Shown: positions 54,066-63,830, counted from the stretch's first letter. The stretch: DNA of 64,000 nucleotides from Asticcacaulis sp. UBA2476 (GCA_002342035.1 DDPE01000090.1:62001-126000), one strand, 5' to 3'. Notes: a model not told the origin generated them from the sequence alone. Made by a program: numbers and translations.

Positions 54066-54100
54066 GGGCGTCAGGCCGGCTATGGCCCGACGCCCTTTTT
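54066..54100 (+). terminator. Intercistronic hairpin between lipoprotein and receptor
   Basis: GGGCGTC (54066-54072) pairs with GACGCCC (54089-54095) with an inner GGCC/GGCC stem, followed by TTTTT. It probably reduces expression of the receptor relative to the abundant lipoprotein, unless the receptor has its own promoter. Confidence 0.75.
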
Positions 54101-54130
54101 CCTTTTTTTGATCAGCAAAGGTTTGATCAC

Positions 54131-56770
54131 ATGAAGCCCACAACCCTGTCTCTGGCCGTGCTTATGGCGACCTCGGCGCTGATCGCGCCCTGGGCCGCTA
54201 TTGCCCAGGAAGCCCCACCGGCTGACGTCCAACCCGAAGTTACCGATACCGCCGCCGAAGAGCCCATCACCGAAGTTACGGTGAAGGGCAAGTTCGTGCC
54301 GAACTCCATGCGCCGCACCGCCGAAGTCGTCTCCATCATGACCTCGGAAGACCTAAAGCGTACCGGCGATGACTCGGCAGCCACTGCCCTTACTCGCGTG
54401 ACGGGCCTGTCGCTGGTCGAAGGCCGTTTCGTTTATGTGCGTGGTCTGGGCGAGCGTTATTCGTCAGCCCTGCTGAACGGTTCGCCCCTGCCGTCGCCTG
54501 AGCCGCTTCAGCGCGTCGTGCCGCTCGACCTGTTCCCATCCTCGATCCTCAGCCGCCTGTCGGTTCAAAAGACCCACTCGGCCGATTACTGGGGTGAATT
54601 CGGTGGCGGCGTGGTCGACCTTAAGACCGTGACGACCCCGGCTTCGCCGTTCCTTTCCTTAAGCGTCAGCACCGGCGGCAACACCGAAACGACTGGCCAG
54701 CACGCCTTTACGCACTACGGTTCCGACAGCGACTGGTTCGGCTTTGATGACGGCACGCGTAAGTTACCTTTGCGTCTGCGTCAGGCCATCGCCACCGGCA
54801 AGCAGGTCACTCAGGGCAATTTTACCGATACCGAACTGCAAAAGATCGGTCAGGACTTTGTCAACGCGCCGCTTAACCTGATTCAGGAAACCGACAGCCT
54901 GCCAGCGAACCTCAGCTTCAACGTCGTCGGGGGCCGCAGCTTTGATGTTGCCGCCGGTGAGTTGGGCGTGATCGGTCTGGTCGACTTCTCCAATAGCTGG
55001 AAAGTCCGCAACGGCATCCAGCAGACCGCCGTGAACGACCTGGATAAACTGGCCGTCTATGACGATTATGACTACTCGACCTCGGAAAATAACGTCAGCC
55101 TGAACGGCCTGTTCGGTCTGGGTTTCCGTCAGGCCAAACATTCGGTGCAGTGGACCAACCTGTTCATCCGCAACACCACCAAGCGCACTCAGGTTCGCGA
55201 AGGCTATGACGGCGCCAATGGCGAAGTCCGCCGTCGTGAGCAAAGCGGCTGGTATGAGCGTCAGTTGTTCTCGACCCAGTTGAACGGCAACTCCGACCTG
55301 ACCGACAAGCTGACCCTGAACTGGCGCGCATCCTACGCGCAAACCGAGCGTGACGTGCCTTATGAAAAGTCGATCACCTACGGTGTCGGCCTCGAAGGGC
55401 GCTGGTACCACGACGCATCGCGCGTGCGTAACCGCACCGATTTCTCGGAACTGAACGATAAGGTCAAGAGCGCAGGCGCCAGCCTCGATTACGACTTCTC
55501 GCTCGGTGAAGGCCGTGACGGTACGCTTACCGGCGGTTTTGATATCCTTGAGAACAAGCGTGATGCCTGGAACCGTCAGTTCAGCTATCTGACGCCGAAC
55601 AACACCCTGCCGACACCGGTACAGTATACCCGTGTTGACTTCCTGTTGTCGGACTTCAACATCTCGCCGGATCGTCTGGTGCTGACCGAAGTCACCGGCG
55701 GCGACGGCGCTGCGGCTTACGAAGGCGGCCTGTTCGTCAATGCAGCCTTCGCCAAGGTTGATGTCGAAGTCATTCCGCTGGTGCGTGTCGCGGCGGGCTT
55801 ACGCTTTGAATCAGCCAAGCAGCGCATCACCACGGTCAACCTGTTCACGTCGGGCACCACACCAACCCCGATCACACCGCTGAAGGAAGAGTACCTCCTG
55901 CCGTCGGCCACCGTGACCTGGAACTTTGCCGACGACATGCAGTTGCGCGGCGGTATCTCCAAGACCATCGGCCGTCCGCAATTCCGCGAACTGGCCCCGC
56001 AGGTCTATCTTGACCCTGAACAGGACCGTCTGTTCGTCGGTAACCCGTTCCTGAAGGACACTGAAATCACCAATTTCGATGCCCGTTATGAGTGGTACTA
56101 CGACGCCGGTCAGTACATCACCGCCGGCCTGTTCTATAAGGACATCGAAAAGCCGGTCGAAGCCACCATCCTGGATACCGGTTCCGGTGAAGGCCAGCAG
56201 TCCTACATCAACGCGCCGAAAGCCACGCTGATCGGGATGGAATTCGATTATAAGGGTGAGTTCGACTCGCCGGTCGAAGGCGCATGGTTTGCTTCCAAAA
56301 AGTGGCTGGTCGCCGCCAACTATACCTGGACGGACTCAGAAGTGACGGCAAAGTCGGGTGACGTGGTCTATACGGCTGCTAACCAGGGCATGCCGACACC
56401 GGCCACCAACTATATCCTCGACGGCTCGCGTCTTCAGGGCCAGTCGGAGCATGTGGCCAACGTCCAGTTCGGCTGGAACGACCTTGAAGCCAAGTCACAG
56501 GCCACGCTTCTGCTGACCTACGTCTCCGAGCGCGTCTCGGCGCGCGGCAAGCCGGGCTATCCTGACTACATTCAGGAGCCGGGCGCCATGCTCGACTTCA
56601 CCTACCGTAAGGGCTTTGACGCCTTCGGTCAGGAACTGAACTTCGGTCTGGAAGTCCGTAACCTGCTCGGCACCGAATACGAAGAGTACCAGGAGCGTAA
56701 TGGCCGCGTGAATATCAACAACTACGATATCGGCCAGAGCGTCTCGGTTAGCCTGTCGACCCAGTTCTAA
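54131..56770 (+). CDS. TonB-dependent outer-membrane receptor (Pho-linked)
   Basis: An 879-residue receptor. The signal peptide MKPTTLSLAVLMATSALIAPWAAIA is cleaved near residue 26. The TonB-box region (EEPITEVTVKG) and the plug domain (RRTAEVVSIMTSEDLKRTGD, FVYVRGLGERYSSALLNGSP, GEFGGGVVDLKT) precede a 22-strand barrel ending VSVSLSTQF with terminal Phe. The plug subtype with PLPSPEPLQRVVPLDLFPS pairs with a beta-helix lipoprotein in several Caulobacter and sphingomonad loci. The substrate is not known; the upstream Pho box suggests uptake of a phosphorus-containing compound under starvation (inference). Confidence 0.95.
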   Translation: MKPTTLSLAVLMATSALIAPWAAIAQEAPPADVQPEVTDTAAEEPITEVTVKGKFVPNSMRRTAEVVSIMTSEDLKRTGDDSAATALTRVTGLSLVEGRFVYVRGLGERYSSALLNGSPLPSPEPLQRVVPLDLFPSSILSRLSVQKTHSADYWGEFGGGVVDLKTVTTPASPFLSLSVSTGGNTETTGQHAFTHYGSDSDWFGFDDGTRKLPLRLRQAIATGKQVTQGNFTDTELQKIGQDFVNAPLNLIQETDSLPANLSFNVVGGRSFDVAAGELGVIGLVDFSNSWKVRNGIQQTAVNDLDKLAVYDDYDYSTSENNVSLNGLFGLGFRQAKHSVQWTNLFIRNTTKRTQVREGYDGANGEVRRREQSGWYERQLFSTQLNGNSDLTDKLTLNWRASYAQTERDVPYEKSITYGVGLEGRWYHDASRVRNRTDFSELNDKVKSAGASLDYDFSLGEGRDGTLTGGFDILENKRDAWNRQFSYLTPNNTLPTPVQYTRVDFLLSDFNISPDRLVLTEVTGGDGAAAYEGGLFVNAAFAKVDVEVIPLVRVAAGLRFESAKQRITTVNLFTSGTTPTPITPLKEEYLLPSATVTWNFADDMQLRGGISKTIGRPQFRELAPQVYLDPEQDRLFVGNPFLKDTEITNFDARYEWYYDAGQYITAGLFYKDIEKPVEATILDTGSGEGQQSYINAPKATLIGMEFDYKGEFDSPVEGAWFASKKWLVAANYTWTDSEVTAKSGDVVYTAANQGMPTPATNYILDGSRLQGQSEHVANVQFGWNDLEAKSQATLLLTYVSERVSARGKPGYPDYIQEPGAMLDFTYRKGFDAFGQELNFGLEVRNLLGTEYEEYQERNGRVNINNYDIGQSVSVSLSTQF

Positions 56771-56791
56771 GATAGCTGATCTGGATAAATT

Positions 56792-56825
56792 TAAGCCCCT
56801 TCGCTTTTGGCGGAGGGGCTTTTCT
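56792..56825 (+). terminator. Terminator of the Pho-linked receptor
   Basis: AAGCCCCTTCGC and GCGGAGGGGCTT pair around TTTTG (one G-T pair), followed by TTTCTTT. Confidence 0.85.
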
Positions 56826-56835
56826 TTGATACAAA

Positions 56836-56870
56836 AAAAGGCCGGAGCATCATAAATGCTCCGGCCTTTT
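56836..56870. terminator. Bidirectional terminator between convergent receptor genes
   Basis: AAAAGGCCGGAGCAT and ATGCTCCGGCCTTTT form a perfect 15-bp stem with a 5-base loop, with A- and T-runs on the two sides. Confidence 0.92.
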
Positions 56871-56915
56871 CATTGTGCTCGTCTTAGTCTGGCTTAGCTT
56901 TAGCCCGGCTTAATC

Positions 56916-59003
56916 TTAGAACGTGTAGTCGAGGCTGACCATTACGCTGCGCGAGGCACCGTAAAAGGACTGGCTCCACATCAGGCTGCCGAAATATTTC
57001 TCATCAAAGGCATTTTTGACATTGAGGGTGGCGCCCACCTTATCGGTTAGTTTGATACGGCCCATCAGGTCGACGATGGCATAAGAACCTTGCGTGACCG
57101 TATAGCCCAGATCGGTGGTTGAGATGTCGTCCTGCCAGCGCACAGACCCGCCCAGCTTCAAATCGCGCAGTTCCGGGATGCTATAGGTGGTGGACAACTT
57201 GAGAGTCTTACGCGGAATATAGGTGCGTACGTCATTGCCATCTTGGCCTTCGATCGACATCTGGGTCCAGCCGCCATTCAGCGTCCACTGCGGGGTGATC
57301 TTGCCTGCGACTTCGAGTTCATAACCTTTCACGAAGGTGTCGATGCCGGTATAATAGCTCTTGCCTGTATCCAGGTTAAAGCCAGCATATTCCGCCAGAT
57401 CATATTGTTCGGACTTGAAAACGGACGCCGTGGCATAAAGGCGTTTTTCGAACCATTCCGATTTGACGCCGACTTCATAGCTTTTGCCCTTGGCGGCGGG
57501 CAGTCGGCTGCCGTCAAAATTCCCCTCCGACTGAGGATTGAAGATATCCGAATAGCTGGCGTAGAGCGATGCATTCGGTGTCACATCATAGACTATGCCG
57601 ACATAGGGGCTGACCGCCTCTTCTTCACGTGACGCATCTACGGCGTAGGATTCGCCCGTGGTCTCAAGCTTGATGGCATTGAACCCGACCACGCTTTTCA
57701 GGCTGTCGGAAATATTCAGATGGATAGCGGCGTAGCCGCGCGTCAGCTTATCGGTAATGTCTTCGGCGAGGTAAGTGTCCGGGTAGGTGGGCTCAGGTGG
57801 TGCCACAATATGGGTACCCTGATAGGCATCATAGGCGAACATGTCGGCAAAGGCTTCCCACTTATGGCTTTTGCTCTCATAGGTGTTGAGGCCTGCGACG
57901 ACCTGATGTTCGCGGCCAAACAGGCTGACCCCGCCATTGACGATAACGTCGAACATGTCCTGTTTTAATTCGGACGGATAATAGCCGCTCATGGCGACAA
58001 CACCGAGGCCGGTCACCGGATCAGGATTGCCATAGGCGTACAAAAGCTTGGCTTTGTCTTCCAGATCCTTGTGGGTATAGACGCCCTTGATCGTCCAGCC
58101 GTTCTCGAACTTATAGGACAGTTCGCCAAAGCTGGTCTTGCTGAAGGTATCCCAGAAGGTCCACGGGGCGGCGGTCGTTTCCGACACATCATAATCAATG
58201 GGCGTACCATCGGTATAGACCAGAGGCAAAGCACCCCAGTTGTTGCCGGTGGCCAGATTGTCCTGCTGCGAATAGCCGGCGGTGAAGTTCATCTTAGGGG
58301 TAATATCCCACGCCACGACGCCGTAATAGACATTGCGGTTGACGCCGTAATAGTTGAGGTAGGACTCTGTGTCAGTATTGGCGTAGACAAAGCGCGCGGC
58401 CACCGTGCCATCGGCATTGAGTGGTGTTGAGACATCGGCTTCCGGGCGCATATTGTCCCAGGTTCCGTAACCGACCGAGGCATTGGCGCGGAAGTCCTTG
58501 GTCGGCCGCTTACGGATATAGTTGATGGTCGCTGACGGGTTGCCAGTGCCGGTCATCATGCCGGTGGCGCCGCGCACCGCTTCGATGCGGTCATAGATAG
58601 CCGTGTCGAACGCGCCGGTTTGCAGGCCCCAATCCAGAGGCTGGCCCACGCCATCGACCTGAAAGGTGGTGATCTCAAAGCCGCGTGAATTGTAATAGGT
58701 GCGGTCGGTCTCCGCCGGGACGACGTTGATGCCGGGGATGGTGTCCAGCAACTGGTTGGCGTCCGACAGGCCGAATTCTTTGATCTGCTGGGCCGTTACC
58801 ACGGTCACCGATTGCGGGGTTTCACGCAAACTCAGGTCAAGGCCGGTGGCGCCTGCCGATTCACGGATGACGCGCTTGCCCATGACGATGACTTCACGCA
58901 CATCACCCGCGTCGGCTGCATCATCGGCAGCGGCGGGCAGGGCGAAGGTCAGGCTGGACAGAATGAGGACAGAGGCGGTCGCCCGCAGGGAGGATTTGAA
59001 CAT
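56916..59003 (-). CDS. TonB-dependent siderophore receptor (FhuA/FoxA class)
   Basis: A 695-residue outer-membrane receptor. The signal peptide MFKSSLRATASVLILSSLTFALPAAA is followed by the TonB box VREVIVMGKR. The plug has the siderophore-receptor pattern: LSLRETPQSVTVVTAQQI, LLDTIPGINVVPAE, YYNSRGFEITTFQVDGVG, DRIEAVRGATGMMTG and NPSATINYIRKRP. The barrel ends in SVMVSLDYTF. Hydroxamate siderophore import is the likely job. A Fur-like box lies in the leader, and the two upstream genes on the same strand encode PepSY and small membrane proteins often found with such receptors. Confidence 0.95.
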   Translation of the reverse strand: MFKSSLRATASVLILSSLTFALPAAADDAADAGDVREVIVMGKRVIRESAGATGLDLSLRETPQSVTVVTAQQIKEFGLSDANQLLDTIPGINVVPAETDRTYYNSRGFEITTFQVDGVGQPLDWGLQTGAFDTAIYDRIEAVRGATGMMTGTGNPSATINYIRKRPTKDFRANASVGYGTWDNMRPEADVSTPLNADGTVAARFVYANTDTESYLNYYGVNRNVYYGVVAWDITPKMNFTAGYSQQDNLATGNNWGALPLVYTDGTPIDYDVSETTAAPWTFWDTFSKTSFGELSYKFENGWTIKGVYTHKDLEDKAKLLYAYGNPDPVTGLGVVAMSGYYPSELKQDMFDVIVNGGVSLFGREHQVVAGLNTYESKSHKWEAFADMFAYDAYQGTHIVAPPEPTYPDTYLAEDITDKLTRGYAAIHLNISDSLKSVVGFNAIKLETTGESYAVDASREEEAVSPYVGIVYDVTPNASLYASYSDIFNPQSEGNFDGSRLPAAKGKSYEVGVKSEWFEKRLYATASVFKSEQYDLAEYAGFNLDTGKSYYTGIDTFVKGYELEVAGKITPQWTLNGGWTQMSIEGQDGNDVRTYIPRKTLKLSTTYSIPELRDLKLGGSVRWQDDISTTDLGYTVTQGSYAIVDLMGRIKLTDKVGATLNVKNAFDEKYFGSLMWSQSFYGASRSVMVSLDYTF

Positions 59004-59106
59004 CAGGTAAAGGCCTTTGTTTTGCGCTGGTCACACACAAAGTCGCCAGCTTTTTTTTCAACAATGCGTCGCAATGACTCTTGCAGGCTGATAAGTCAAG
59101 TTTGAT

Positions 59107-59121
59107 TGAGAATTAATTGCA
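59107..59121 (-). promoter_or_regulatory. Fur-like box upstream of the siderophore receptor
   Basis: TGAGAAT-T-AATTGCA: a 7-1-7 dyad of the Fur type with partial symmetry, about 105 bases before the receptor ATG. Confidence 0.45.
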
Positions 59122-59132
59122 AATGGTCAGCT

Positions 59133-60647
59133 TTACTGGCCTATTTGCAACATCATTGCCTTGTGGGCGGTGAGCCAGCCGCGTGCCGCCGTCAGAGTAA
59201 GCCCGATGCCTAACAGAACCAGCACGATATTGACCTGTAACGCAGCGGCGGTGAATGACATGTGGGTCGCCTGATGGACGCTGACCATCGCCAGAAGGCT
59301 CAGGCCCAGAGCCAGCCGCATCAGGCGCGACACGTCGGCAATGGGGGCGTCACTAAAGCGCGGGCTGATCAGGGTGAGTACCGCCATCAACGCCATGCCG
59401 CCCCAGAAGACCGGCACCGGCGGGAGATTAAGCCCCATGCCCAAGGCAAAGGTCACGGCAATCAGGGCGGGTGAGCCATAGATCAGCACGGTCCACAGGC
59501 GGTGGATCAGCGGATGGGGCTTACCCTTTTCGGCCGATTTGATCAGCCAGATATCAAGCCCTGCGGCGATCATGACCGTCAGGCCAAAGCCCAGAATGAC
59601 GTAGATCAACTTGACCGGCCAGCCGCCAAACGATCCGAAATGCAGGTCGTACAGACTGGCGGCGACCTGACGACCGGTCGGGCCATCCGACAGATTATAG
59701 CTGCCCTTAAGGTTGCCCATAGAGTCAAACCGCCACGCTTCGCCGTAGACCAGACGCTGATTGGGCTTGGTGGTGATCTCGATAAACTCGGTCGGCGTGC
59801 CGACCATGCGGATGGCGATGAAGGTGATCGGCTGATCCGGTTGGGCGGCCTTGAGGTTCGTGATGGCGTTGATCATGGCGCCGTCCTGAAGCGGCAAGCC
59901 TCCGGTGGCGGCGGTCACTTCTTCGGGGGTGCCGAATATGGGCTCATAGGCCTTGAGGCTGTTGCCATCGTAATAGAGCGCGCCCATGACCAGCGCGACC
60001 AGTTGCCCCAGACCGATCGCGGTGCCAGTCAGGGTAATGATCAACCCGAACGGCAGGGTCCAGGCGCCGATGCGGTTATGGATGTCGGCGCGGGTCAGGT
60101 GGCCCTGACGGCGCACGCGAATGGCAAAGGCATCCCGGAACATCTTGGGGTGAGACAAAGCTCCGCCGATCAGCAGGGCCATCATCCCGACCCCGAACAG
60201 GCAGACCACGATCATGCCAAAGGTTTCGGGCAGGTGCAGATAGTAGTGCAGTTCGGTCAAAAAGTGGGTCAGATCGTGGCTGGCTTCGCCGACATAGCGC
60301 CCGTCCTGATCATAGGCGCGGGCCTCATGGCCATAGCCCACCGTCAGGCGCGGCATGGCCTGCGACGGGGTGGTGATATAAAGATCGGTATCCAGCGGCC
60401 CGCGGTGATCATCAGCCAGCATAACGGCGCGCATATCCGCCGTGGCGCGCGCAATCGCTTCGGGGGTGGCGGTGGAAAATTCGGGCACATTGGGCCGTTC
60501 CCAGCGCTCAACCTCAACATAATAGACCCCGGCCCAGCCGGTCATGCAGATCAGATACAGGATGCCGCACAGGGCAAGTCCCAGAATTTTGTGGCCGCTC
60601 AGCAGGCGGCGAACGAACGGGGCGGGGACTTTGGGCCAGACGGACAT
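59133..60647 (-). CDS. PepSY-associated membrane protein (iron-regulated type)
   Basis: A 504-residue inner-membrane protein of the PepSY-TM family (PF03929). The N-terminal helix with LSGHKILGLALCGILYLICMTG, a large periplasmic segment (about 40-140), helices with HNRIGAWTLPFGLIITLTGT, a second periplasmic region and a final cluster of four helices. Members such as FsrB or PiuB relatives assist ferric-siderophore reduction or release in the periplasm. Located directly upstream of the siderophore receptor and one base after the gene at 60649, so it forms part of an iron operon. Confidence 0.92.
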   Translation of the reverse strand: MSVWPKVPAPFVRRLLSGHKILGLALCGILYLICMTGWAGVYYVEVERWERPNVPEFSTATPEAIARATADMRAVMLADDHRGPLDTDLYITTPSQAMPRLTVGYGHEARAYDQDGRYVGEASHDLTHFLTELHYYLHLPETFGMIVVCLFGVGMMALLIGGALSHPKMFRDAFAIRVRRQGHLTRADIHNRIGAWTLPFGLIITLTGTAIGLGQLVALVMGALYYDGNSLKAYEPIFGTPEEVTAATGGLPLQDGAMINAITNLKAAQPDQPITFIAIRMVGTPTEFIEITTKPNQRLVYGEAWRFDSMGNLKGSYNLSDGPTGRQVAASLYDLHFGSFGGWPVKLIYVILGFGLTVMIAAGLDIWLIKSAEKGKPHPLIHRLWTVLIYGSPALIAVTFALGMGLNLPPVPVFWGGMALMAVLTLISPRFSDAPIADVSRLMRLALGLSLLAMVSVHQATHMSFTAAALQVNIVLVLLGIGLTLTAARGWLTAHKAMMLQIGQ

Positions 60648-60648
60648 G

Positions 60649-61245
60649 TTAAACGCTTCCCATAACGATAGGCAGACTGACGAGACCAGCGGCCACGATA
60701 GCGGTCAGGGTGATAAAGCCGGTGGCACGCCACGGACGCTGGGCGGCCAAGCCCACGATCAGGGCGACGGCGAACGACAGGGTGAAGAAAAACACCGCCC
60801 ACGCATAGCGCGTCGAACCATGTCCCGGCATATAGGCCCAGGCCAGAAGCCCAACCGCCATGCCGGTGACCGGGGCGGCGATCAGACAGGACAGAACCCG
60901 CGCGGTGATGCGCAGGCTCTTACCGGGTGAGGCTGTGGGGTCGGCGGGGGCCTTTTCGCGGCGCTCACGATGGCTGAGCGGGGCCGATATCCAGCCCCTG
61001 TAGCCCTGCCAGCCGATGATAATCAGTGGCAAACACATAAAGATCAGGAACCCGACCGAAAGACCAAAATCAGGTGTATAGGCGCGCATCCACAGGGCCG
61101 CCGATACACACAAACACCCCCATGCCACCGGCACGGCCAGACCCAGCACAAGGGCGGGCACGCCTTCGCCCCGCCATTTGACATACAGTAAACCAATGGC
61201 GGCGGCGATCAGGGCGATGGCGATCACGGTGAGAATAAAAGTCAT
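60649..61245 (-). CDS. Small membrane protein of the iron operon, unknown function
   Basis: A 198-residue protein with about six hydrophobic segments: FILTVIAIALIAAAIGLLYV at the start, LVLGLAVPVAWGCLCVSAALW, VGFLIFMCLPLIIIG, then a charged loop (RERREKAPADPTASPG) and three C-terminal helices. I do not recognise the family. It begins downstream of a strong Fur-like box and its stop is one base from the PepSY gene start, so it belongs to the same iron-regulated transcript. The start is ATG 61245, or GTG 61251 two codons earlier; neither has a clear ribosome site. Confidence 0.8.
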   Translation of the reverse strand: MTFILTVIAIALIAAAIGLLYVKWRGEGVPALVLGLAVPVAWGCLCVSAALWMRAYTPDFGLSVGFLIFMCLPLIIIGWQGYRGWISAPLSHRERREKAPADPTASPGKSLRITARVLSCLIAAPVTGMAVGLLAWAYMPGHGSTRYAWAVFFFTLSFAVALIVGLAAQRPWRATGFITLTAIVAAGLVSLPIVMGSV

Positions 61246-61287
61246 GATCACGCGATAACAAATGCTTGCGGCTCTGTAAATAGAAAC

Positions 61288-61302
61288 TGCGAACCATTTG
61301 CA
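61288..61302 (-). promoter_or_regulatory. Fur-like box at the head of the iron operon
   Basis: TGCGAAC-C-ATTTGCA: a 7-1-7 dyad with outer TGC/GCA and inner AA/TT symmetry, the TGC-rich form common in alphaproteobacterial iron-responsive promoters, about 43 bases before the first gene. Confidence 0.6.
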
Positions 61303-61325
61303 TGGTCGTGTTTGTTATCAACCTT

Positions 61326-63830
61326 TTAACTCGCCGTCAGTTTCACACTACCGGCCCGCAGACCTTCGGCGCTGGCGGTCACGGTGATGGCCCCCACTTT
61401 ACGATCGGTCTGAACAATCGCCTGAGCCAGACCGTTGAACAGCTTACGCGCCGACGCCTTATCAGCCTCGTGGCTGACCGGATTGCCATTGCCGACGCCG
61501 ATCACCGCACCGGGGCCGGAGACGCTAAAGGTCACCAGATGATCCGCTTTTGGCACCGGACGGCCCTTGGCATCGAAGGCTTCGACCTTAAGGATCGCCA
61601 CATCGCGGCCATCGCCTTTGAGGGCCGTGCGGTCGGCGGTGAGCACCAGTTTGGCCGCAGGCCCTGCCGTTTCGCGGGTCTGCTTCATCACGACCTTGCC
61701 GCCTTTATAGCCAAAGGCCTGAATTTTGCCGGGCTGATAGACGACATCCCACTCAAGGTGACGGTTCTTGACGACCGGCTTCTTGCCCGCTGACTTGCCG
61801 TTAACGAACAACTCAACCTCATCAAGGTTGGAATGCACCCAGACGGGGATCGTCTCGCCTTCCTTGCCCTCCCAGTTCCAGTGCGGGAACAGGTGCAGCA
61901 GCGGCTCAGATTTCCACCATGCGCGGTAATAGTAATAGTTGTCCTTGGGGAAGCCGCAGGTGTCCAGAATGCCGAACTGCGACGAAATCGCCGGCCAGCG
62001 GTTATAGGGCGTCGGCTCCCCGCGATAGTCAAAACCGGTCCAGATAAAGGCTCCGGCAATAAACGGCTTTTCGTCGAACAGTGGCCAGTAGGCTTCGGCG
62101 GTCGAGGCCCACCACGGATGTTCGGTGTCATAGGCGCGCACGAACGATTTGGCCGCATCCGTCACATATTCCCCGCGCGTCGAGACGGTCGAGCCCGTCT
62201 CCGAGCCGTAAATTGGAATGTGCGGATAGTCTTTGTGGAACTGCTCCATCTGACCGTGGCGGTAGTTGAAGCCCAGCACGTCAACGACCGAGGTGATGCC
62301 CTTGCCGTAGGAATTATCAAGCGCTGCCGTCACCGGGCGGGTCGGATCAAGGCGGTTGCACAGGGCCTTCATGGTCCTGGCGACTTCGATGCCGCGTTCA
62401 GTCCCTTGCAGGGGCTCTTCGTTGCAGATTGACCACAGGATGACTGATGCGTGATTGCGGTCGCGCACGATCATGGCCTCAAGCTGATAGAGGCCTTCCT
62501 CACTGGACGACATCTTGCGCGTCTCATCGATGACCACGATCCCCAGCCGATCGCAGGCCATCAGCACTTCGGGCGTCGGCGGATTGTGTGAGCAACGATA
62601 AGCGTTGGAGCCCATGTCCTTAAGCTGCTGCAACCGCCACAGGTTCAGCGCATCGGGGATGGCGGCACCGACACCGGCATGATCCTGATGGTTGTTGGTG
62701 CCCTTGAGTTTGACCGGCTTGCCATTGAGCAGGAAGCCTTTTTCGGCATCGAACTTAATGTCGCGCAGGCCGAAATATGTGACCTGCGTGTCGATATGGG
62801 CTGTGCCCAGATATAGCCTGGTTTCCAGCCGGAAGAGATGGGGCGTCTCAATCGACCACAGGCGCGGCGCGGGCACCTGAGTGACCATCGTGCTCTCACG
62901 CCGGTCACCGGCTTGCAGGCCGTAATCCAGAACATAGTCTTCGGTCAGAACGGCCTTACCGTCAGCATCATAGGCGGTAATGACATATTTAACGTCGGCT
63001 TTTTCGGCCGAGGTGTTGGCGATGGTGACCGAAACGGAGGTCTTACCATCCGCACTGCCGCGCACCCATACGCCCCACTGCGGGATATGGACGGCATGGG
63101 CCTTGACCAGCCAGACGTGGCGGTAGATGCCAGCCCCTTCGTAGAACCAGCCTTCGCCTTGGGTGGCGTCAACGCGCACCACCAGCACATTGGGCTTATC
63201 GTCGGTATTAATGAAGTCGGTAATGTCGACATTGAAAGACGTATAACCGCTCTCATGGCGTTTCAGGATAAAGCCATTGAAAATAACGGTGCAATCGCGA
63301 AACACGCCGTCGAACTCGATCCACAGGCGCTTACCCTTATCGGCAGGGGATACCGGCACGATCTTGCGATACCAGCCGACCGAGGTTTCAGGGAAGTCAC
63401 GGCCAATCGGCTTATAACCATGATCCGACGGGGGATGATGCTCGCGCACGGTTTCAGGAATATAGTCGGCATGAGGATCGAACGGCAGTTCCACCGCCCA
63501 GTCATGGGGCAGGTTCAGTGTGCGCCAGCCGGAGTCGTCATAGTCGGCCCCAAGGCATGAGGCGACATTGGCCCCTTGCTTGGCATGGGTAGCCTGTGCC
63601 GCGCCATAGCGGAAATCTTTATAGATATCGCTGGCGTGGCCGAAGTGGAATTTCCAGTCGAAATCGATAAGCGTGCGCTCACGCGGGGCCAGATCGTCCT
63701 TGGGGAAAACATCAGTCATCGTAGCTGGTTTAGGGGCTGCTATGGCGGCCGTTGTGCCAAAGCCCGCATTTAGGGTAGCGCCCGTGACAGCGGCGCTTTG
63801 CAGGAGGAGACGGCGGTTGAGATCAGACAT
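61326..63830 (-). CDS. Exported GH2-family beta-galactosidase
   Basis: An 834-residue glycoside hydrolase family 2 enzyme. The N-terminus has a twin-arginine-like signal (LNRRLLLQSAAVTGATL) cleaved near AIAA at residue 32. Then come the sugar-binding jelly roll (NLPHDWAVELPFDP, WYRKIVP, FDGVFRDCTVIFNG), the immunoglobulin-like domain, and the TIM barrel with the acid/base WSICNEE (Glu471) and the nucleophile YGSETGS (Glu544). After the barrel there is a bacterial Ig-like domain with KSAGKKPV and a last domain with VEAFDAKGRPVP. The context of a TonB receptor directly upstream suggests a plant-polysaccharide or oligosaccharide uptake locus. Confidence 0.95.
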   Translation of the reverse strand: MSDLNRRLLLQSAAVTGATLNAGFGTTAAIAAPKPATMTDVFPKDDLAPRERTLIDFDWKFHFGHASDIYKDFRYGAAQATHAKQGANVASCLGADYDDSGWRTLNLPHDWAVELPFDPHADYIPETVREHHPPSDHGYKPIGRDFPETSVGWYRKIVPVSPADKGKRLWIEFDGVFRDCTVIFNGFILKRHESGYTSFNVDITDFINTDDKPNVLVVRVDATQGEGWFYEGAGIYRHVWLVKAHAVHIPQWGVWVRGSADGKTSVSVTIANTSAEKADVKYVITAYDADGKAVLTEDYVLDYGLQAGDRRESTMVTQVPAPRLWSIETPHLFRLETRLYLGTAHIDTQVTYFGLRDIKFDAEKGFLLNGKPVKLKGTNNHQDHAGVGAAIPDALNLWRLQQLKDMGSNAYRCSHNPPTPEVLMACDRLGIVVIDETRKMSSSEEGLYQLEAMIVRDRNHASVILWSICNEEPLQGTERGIEVARTMKALCNRLDPTRPVTAALDNSYGKGITSVVDVLGFNYRHGQMEQFHKDYPHIPIYGSETGSTVSTRGEYVTDAAKSFVRAYDTEHPWWASTAEAYWPLFDEKPFIAGAFIWTGFDYRGEPTPYNRWPAISSQFGILDTCGFPKDNYYYYRAWWKSEPLLHLFPHWNWEGKEGETIPVWVHSNLDEVELFVNGKSAGKKPVVKNRHLEWDVVYQPGKIQAFGYKGGKVVMKQTRETAGPAAKLVLTADRTALKGDGRDVAILKVEAFDAKGRPVPKADHLVTFSVSGPGAVIGVGNGNPVSHEADKASARKLFNGLAQAIVQTDRKVGAITVTASAEGLRAGSVKLTAS

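Noticed and set aside
59502..60665. 387-codon frame antisense to the PepSY gene
   Set aside because: GC-rich codon bias opens long antisense frames; the composition (rich in G, D, H, Q) is not protein-like and there are no family motifs.
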